The position numbers and the translations under genes are program-made. 64,000 nucleotides of DNA, taken from Erwinia rhapontici (lineage in GTDB: Bacteria; Pseudomonadota; Gammaproteobacteria; Enterobacterales; Enterobacteriaceae). The stretch lies in the NCBI RefSeq assembly GCF_012271765.1, contig NZ_VRKO01000010.1, forward strand, positions 566,884 to 630,883, given 5' to 3'. Shown in pieces: positions 59,870-64,000 of this stretch (within the stretch, counting starts at the first letter, position 1; each line of letters opens with the position of its first letter). The notes beneath the pieces were generated by a model. It saw only the letters and a program-made list of their open reading frames with translations, did not search any database and was not told the DNA's origin.

Positions 59870-61345
59870 TCAGTGCCCCATCGGGACATTAAACGACTCG
59901 GTGTTTTTATCACCTGCCTTAGTGCCCAGCAGTTCTGATTCATCCACGTTGACATTGAACTGTTTCAGGACCAGACCGTGAATTTTCTCCAGCGACACGC
60001 CAGCCGTCTCTGGCAGATAGCGGAAGGTAAAGAAGTACATACCCAGCGAGAAAATCGCGAACAGCAGCAGCGGGAAGCCACCGTGGAACACGTCCAGCAA
60101 GAAGGCGTTACTGTTTAAAATCGGGAAGGTGGTGCTGATGATAAAGTTAGCCATCGACATCATGCAGATGGAGATACCGACGCACACCGAACGGATTTCC
60201 GTCGGGAAAATCTCACCCAGCACGGTCCAGACGATCTGGCCCCATGAAATACCGAAGAACACCATGTAAGCGAACAGGCCGACCACGGCCAGCAGGCCAG
60301 GCAACTGATAATAGAAGGCGACAAACGAGTAGGTCAGAAACACGCTGGAGGCGATGGCACCCATCAGCAGCAGCTTGCGGCGTCCCACCCGGTCAATCAA
60401 TGACATCCCGATCAACACCCCGACCAGTTGACAAACGGACAGCCAGAAGGTCACCAGCAGCGCACTGTCGGTGCTGGACGAGACGTTTTTCAGCAGGGAC
60501 GGGCCAAAGTACTGGATCACGTTAATACCGCTAATCTGATTACCAATGGCCAGACCGATACCGATCACCAGTAAAGGCACCGTGGTTTTATCAAGACGGA
60601 ATTTGGTTTTATGCTGATTCGCTGCCTGGTGGCTGAAGGAGCGTTTGATCTCACTAAACACGGTTTCAGCATGTTCTTTATTCGAGATTTTAGTCAGTGT
60701 GTCCAGGGCGGCTTTATCGCGTCCTTTCAGCACGTTCCAGCGCGGTGACTCAGGAATAAACAGAATGCAGAACAGGAACAGCGCGCAGGGGATCAGCGCC
60801 GTGGCGAGGATGTAGCGCCAGCCCATATCGATCATCGCTTCCGGCGCCATGGATTTATTAATAAAGAAGTTGGTTAACAGCACGACGGACTGGCCGCCAA
60901 CACAGCAGACAGCGTAGAGCGCTGAGGTGCGTCCGCGAAACTTTGACGGTGACAGCTCGGCCAGATAGATAGGGGAGATCACCGATGCCAGCCCAATCGC
61001 CAGCCCGCCCAGCATGCGCATAATCACGAAGGTAGTGAAGTTGTGCGCCACCACGGTGCCTGCCACCGACACGGTGAAGATAAAGGCGGTGATCGCCAGT
61101 GAGTTTTTGCGGCCCAGCTTATCGCTGAGTTTAGGGGCGATGAAACAACCGATCAGGCTGCCGAGCAGAATGTTTGACACCGCCCAGCCGGTTTCGCTGG
61201 GGGAGAGTTGGAAATAGTCACTCAGTGGTTCGATAGCACCGGAGATCACCGAGGAGTCATACCCCAAAAGCAGCCCACCAAATGCCGCCACCGTGCAACA
61301 GAGCATTACGTACTTCATATTATAACGCGTTTGCCTGGTATCCAT
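59870..61345 (-). CDS. MFS sugar transporter, sugar-porter family
   Basis: 491 residues, 12 helices. Sugar-porter signatures: GGLLLGYDSSVISGAIEPLS, KLSDKLGRKN, PESPRWNVLKGRDKAALDTL, the QISGINVIQYFGPSLLKNVS substrate region, DRVGRRKLLLMG and RYLPETAGVSLEKIH. It belongs with AraE/XylE/GalP and bacterial inositol porters; the substrate cannot be assigned. ATG 61345 precedes MDTRQTRYNMKYVMLCC. Convergent with the porin gene (40 bp). Confidence 0.9.
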   Translation of the reverse strand: MDTRQTRYNMKYVMLCCTVAAFGGLLLGYDSSVISGAIEPLSDYFQLSPSETGWAVSNILLGSLIGCFIAPKLSDKLGRKNSLAITAFIFTVSVAGTVVAHNFTTFVIMRMLGGLAIGLASVISPIYLAELSPSKFRGRTSALYAVCCVGGQSVVLLTNFFINKSMAPEAMIDMGWRYILATALIPCALFLFCILFIPESPRWNVLKGRDKAALDTLTKISNKEHAETVFSEIKRSFSHQAANQHKTKFRLDKTTVPLLVIGIGLAIGNQISGINVIQYFGPSLLKNVSSSTDSALLVTFWLSVCQLVGVLIGMSLIDRVGRRKLLLMGAIASSVFLTYSFVAFYYQLPGLLAVVGLFAYMVFFGISWGQIVWTVLGEIFPTEIRSVCVGISICMMSMANFIISTTFPILNSNAFLLDVFHGGFPLLLFAIFSLGMYFFTFRYLPETAGVSLEKIHGLVLKQFNVNVDESELLGTKAGDKNTESFNVPMGH

Positions 61346-61873
61346 TTTTTAACCCTTTTCAAAGCTGGCCACAGAGCGGCCTGTCACGATGGGACTGCGA
61401 TTCCCATCTCGTTTTATTTGTTAACTCAGTGGAATGTATGTTCTATTCGGTACGTATTGAATTGAATATTTCGAAATCTGTGAGCGGGTTAAAACTATTT
61501 AAGCGATTGTTGCACTGAGCGGTGATTTTGGTGTGAGATAAACAGGTTTCATTACCCCTGGTTATGAAATGGTGGCGGGTGAAAAGTAAAAACTGAATTT
61601 AATCAGTGATATGAAAAATGGCGTTGGATGGGTATTATGACAAAATCGGCGCGTTGGGGAGGGGGTAAACCGTTTTTTTTCAGTGGAAATACGATCAAAA
61701 CGGCCCATTTAACGGATTGAATTTTTCAAATAAGGGTTTTTTTCGTACTGCATGGAATTTACATTCTAATTGTTGATCTAAGCCGGTATGGATCCCGAGG
61801 GCGGTTAGTGTGCTCTCAATGACCATGGAAAAATATCGGCAAGCGGGTGAATACAGGACAGGGGTAGGCGCGA
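61346..61873. other. 528-bp spacer upstream of the sugar transporter
   Basis: AT-rich, with no ORF of interest. It holds the promoter of the MFS gene at its left end. TGTGAGATAAACAGG (about 61532-61546) has one CRP-type half-site. Several imperfect palindromes occur; no operator could be assigned. Confidence 0.5.
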
Positions 61874-62890
61874 TCAGCCGGATTCTCTGAGCACCAGTTC
61901 GCCCGAAACGACAATACGCTGAGGCGGCAGGTCGCTTTGCTGGATTTTACGCAGGATCAGCGCAGCGGCCTGTCGGCCTGTTTCATCACTGGCAGAAGAG
62001 ACGTAAGTAAAGGAGGGGGAGCTGAGGTTAATCTGCAACATATCTTCAAAGCCTAGCAGCGACACCTGCTGAGTCAGAAATACATCTTTCCCGACGGTAC
62101 GACCCACCTGATGGATGCCGTTCAGGCAGCCAATAATGGCATGTGATGAGTGGCACAGCAGGGCGGTGATCTTATTATTGCTTTCCAGCAAGCGCCGGGT
62201 GGCCAGGCGGGCCGCATTCGTCTCTTCCAGGCAGGAAGGCGTCAATTCTTCTTTATAAGGTAAGCCGTAATGCTGCAACGCCATGCGGTAACCGGCCAGA
62301 CGCTGAGCGCGGATCTGACAGCGCTCTTCCCCGCCAATATACGCAATATTACGATGCCCACGCTCAATCAGATAGCGTGTGGCCTGGGCCGCGGCCTGGC
62401 GGTTGTCCCGCATCACCAGATCGTACTGACCTTCGATCATTGCCTGAGAAACGGTGACCAGCGGCAGTGAGCAGTGGCGAATGGGACCCGGTAAGGTGAG
62501 CCGCGTGGCATCATTCGTGAGATAAATAACACCTGCCACCCCCTGGCGGCTGAAGGACAACAGACACTGGACCAGGCGATCTTCATCATCCTGAGGATGA
62601 GCAAGAAACACCATATAACCCTGCTGCTCCAGCGCCTGTACAATGCTGGTGATCACCTTAAGGTTAAAGGTATCACTAAAGTCACGCACGATCAGACCAA
62701 TCAGATTTGAGGTATTAGAGCGCAGGTTAGCGGCGGCAACGTTATGTACGTAGCCCAGTTCAGTGATGGCCTCTTTTACCTTTTCAATGGTTTGCGCTGA
62801 AATCTTCCCTTTTTGACGGAGTACCAGCGACACCGTGGAGACGGAAACTCCCGCCAGTTTTGCCACATCAATGATGCTGACCTTCTTCAT
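61874..62890 (-). CDS. LacI-family transcriptional regulator (MalI-like)
   Basis: 338 residues. N-terminal LacI helix-turn-helix (VSIIDVAKLAGVSVSTVSLV) and hinge (NVAAANLRSNTSNLIGLIVR), then a periplasmic-binding-protein-like sensor domain. The LIGLIVRDFSDTFN start of the sensor domain and overall similarity resemble MalI. It is located 59 bp downstream of the MalX-like PTS gene on the same strand, so it is probably co-transcribed and autoregulated with it. In E. coli malI is divergent from malX. The ligand is unknown. Confidence 0.88.
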   Translation of the reverse strand: MKKVSIIDVAKLAGVSVSTVSLVLRQKGKISAQTIEKVKEAITELGYVHNVAAANLRSNTSNLIGLIVRDFSDTFNLKVITSIVQALEQQGYMVFLAHPQDDEDRLVQCLLSFSRQGVAGVIYLTNDATRLTLPGPIRHCSLPLVTVSQAMIEGQYDLVMRDNRQAAAQATRYLIERGHRNIAYIGGEERCQIRAQRLAGYRMALQHYGLPYKEELTPSCLEETNAARLATRRLLESNNKITALLCHSSHAIIGCLNGIHQVGRTVGKDVFLTQQVSLLGFEDMLQINLSSPSFTYVSSASDETGRQAAALILRKIQQSDLPPQRIVVSGELVLRESG

Positions 62891-62949
62891 TGCAATCCTT
62901 GTAAAAAACGCGTCTCCCGTAGCATACAGGAGACGACGATTTGTGCCAG

Positions 62950-64000
62950 TTACCGCCCGGTCAGCTGCGTCATTTGCTGAGCGATAAACTGCGCCCGGGC
63001 ACCAAAGATAACCTGAATGCCGTTATCCCCGACGAACACCACGCCGCGTGCGCCCAGATGATACAGCCCGTCTTTATCAACCAGTTCGCTGTCTTCAACT
63101 TCCAGTCGCAGTCGTGTGATACAGGCACCCACGCTGCCAATATTTTTGTTGCCTCCCAGCAGACCGACGATCTCTGTCGCCAGCTCGATATCGCTTTTAT
63201 CTCCGGCGTTAGCGGTGATATCGGCGCGGCCCGGTGTTTTAACGTCCAGACGGCGGATAACAAAACGGAACACCACGTAGTAGATCACTGCCATCGGCAC
63301 ACCGACGATCACGGCGCTGAGGAAGTTGGTCTGGAAGCCATTAAAGGAAGGCAGAATACCGAATGAGATATAGTCAATCAGCCCGGCCGAGAACGATTTG
63401 GCGATATGTGCGTGCAGCAGGTACATACACATATAAGAAAGGCCCGCCATAACGGCGTTAAACACATAGAGGATCGGGGCGACGAAGATAAAGGTAAATT
63501 CTACCGGTTCGGTAATGCCGGTCAGGAAGCAGGTCAGGGCGGCAGAGAACAGAATACCGGCGGCAATTTTTTTGTTTTTGGTATTCGCTTCATGGTACAT
63601 CGCCAGACAGGCGGCGGGCAGAGCGAACAGCATCAGCGGGAATTCCCCCTGCATAAACTTACCGGCGTTCTGATAGCTGTCGCTGCTAAAGGACTTGGTG
63701 CCTTCTTCCAGCATCTTGAACCAGATGGTCTGATCGCCGTGGATAAGCTGCCCGGCCTGGGTGGTGTAGTCCCCAAAGGAGTACCAGAAAGACGGATACC
63801 AGATATGGTGCAGTCCCAGTGGGATCAGCGCACGCTCAACCAGACCAAAGATAAAGGTCGACAGCGCCTGATTATCCCCATTGACCACAATCGACAGGGC
63901 ATCAATGCCCGCCTGGATATGTTGCCAGATATACGGCAAGACCAGGCCGAGCAGGAAAGAGAGGAACGCGGTGGCGATAGCGACAAAACGCTTGCCGGAG
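62950..64000 (-). CDS. malX: MalX-like PTS glucose/maltose-type EIICB, 5' end outside window
   Basis: C-terminal ~350 residues of a phosphotransferase EIIC-EIIB fusion; the frame is open to the right edge, so the start is outside. The EIIC part shows GLVERALIPLGLHHIWYPSF, LTGITEPVEFTFIFVAPILY and several membrane helices. The EIIB part ends the protein with the phosphorylated Cys in SVGACITRLRLEVEDSELVD and the LGARGVVFVGDNGIQVIFGA fold element. It would import and phosphorylate a glucose/maltose-type sugar. The malX symbol rests on similarity and the adjacent MalI-like regulator; other glucose-family EIICBs remain possible. Confidence 0.82.
   Translation of the reverse strand, partial: SGKRFVAIATAFLSFLLGLVLPYIWQHIQAGIDALSIVVNGDNQALSTFIFGLVERALIPLGLHHIWYPSFWYSFGDYTTQAGQLIHGDQTIWFKMLEEGTKSFSSDSYQNAGKFMQGEFPLMLFALPAACLAMYHEANTKNKKIAAGILFSAALTCFLTGITEPVEFTFIFVAPILYVFNAVMAGLSYMCMYLLHAHIAKSFSAGLIDYISFGILPSFNGFQTNFLSAVIVGVPMAVIYYVVFRFVIRRLDVKTPGRADITANAGDKSDIELATEIVGLLGGNKNIGSVGACITRLRLEVEDSELVDKDGLYHLGARGVVFVGDNGIQVIFGARAQFIAQQMTQLTGR

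Overview
The window looks like a chromosome segment of an enterobacterium (order Enterobacterales). The content and order of dcm-vsr-yedA-yedI, yodC, yedD-amyA, fliTSD / fliC / fliA-fliZ-dcyD, putA / putP, efeUOB, phoH, tRNA-Ser(GGA)-ghrA-ycdX-ycdY and hemB follow the Escherichia/Erwinia type. Several E. coli neighbours are missing or replaced (no tcyJ cystine transport genes after dcyD, and phoA placed next to the tRNA-Ser). I infer a member of the Erwiniaceae (Erwinia/Pantoea group) or a close relative. The genus cannot be fixed from the sequence alone.

Layout. 1-4.5 kb: Dcm methylase (5' end outside the window), the Vsr mismatch endonuclease, the EamA exporter YedA, YedI and three small proteins. 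4.6-8.0 kb: a DUF6388-type protein, then a chemoreceptor followed 13 bp later by a periplasmic sugar-binding protein with no permease. 8.2-18 kb: lipoprotein YedD, cytoplasmic alpha-amylase, and the flagellar filament block (fliD-fliS-fliT against fliC, then fliA-fliZ-dcyD). Sigma-28 promoters are readable here, and an HNH nuclease gene sits between fliC and fliA. 18-20.5 kb: two tandem membrane acyltransferase-3 paralogues. 20.6-26.5 kb: proline catabolism (putA, putP) with GTTGCA operator motifs between them. 26.7-32.3 kb: Fur-box-preceded efeUOB ferrous iron/haem system, phoH and a nitroreductase.

32.3-37.3 kb: two tRNA-Ser(GGA) genes, each embedded in a similar stretch of palindromic repeats, lie in direct orientation around phoA, a PLD-like gene and an LtrA-family gene. 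37.5-45 kb: ghrA-ycdX-ycdY, a CaiB/BaiF CoA-transferase whose 3' end runs into a 50-bp tandem repeat, an EamA transporter, a glutamine amidotransferase and an aldehyde dehydrogenase. 45-53.8 kb: a GGDEF-EAL protein, an AT-rich spacer, a glycosyltransferase plus flippase pair, a CPA1 antiporter, a ChrR-like quinone/chromate reductase and hemB.

53.8-64 kb: an EthD-family protein, then a probable rhamnoside utilisation locus (AraC regulator divergent from GH78 hydrolase, GPH symporter and sugar porin), a sugar-porter MFS gene, and a LacI-type regulator downstream of a MalX-like PTS EIICB that runs off the right edge. There is no integrase, transposase, prophage or CRISPR array. The accessory character comes from repeats, a duplicated tRNA and small inserted modules. 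The candidates I consider most worth following are the chemoreceptor/binding-protein pair, the tRNA-Ser repeat-bounded phoA block with its structured tRNA-tail repeat, and the HNH gene inside the flagellar locus.
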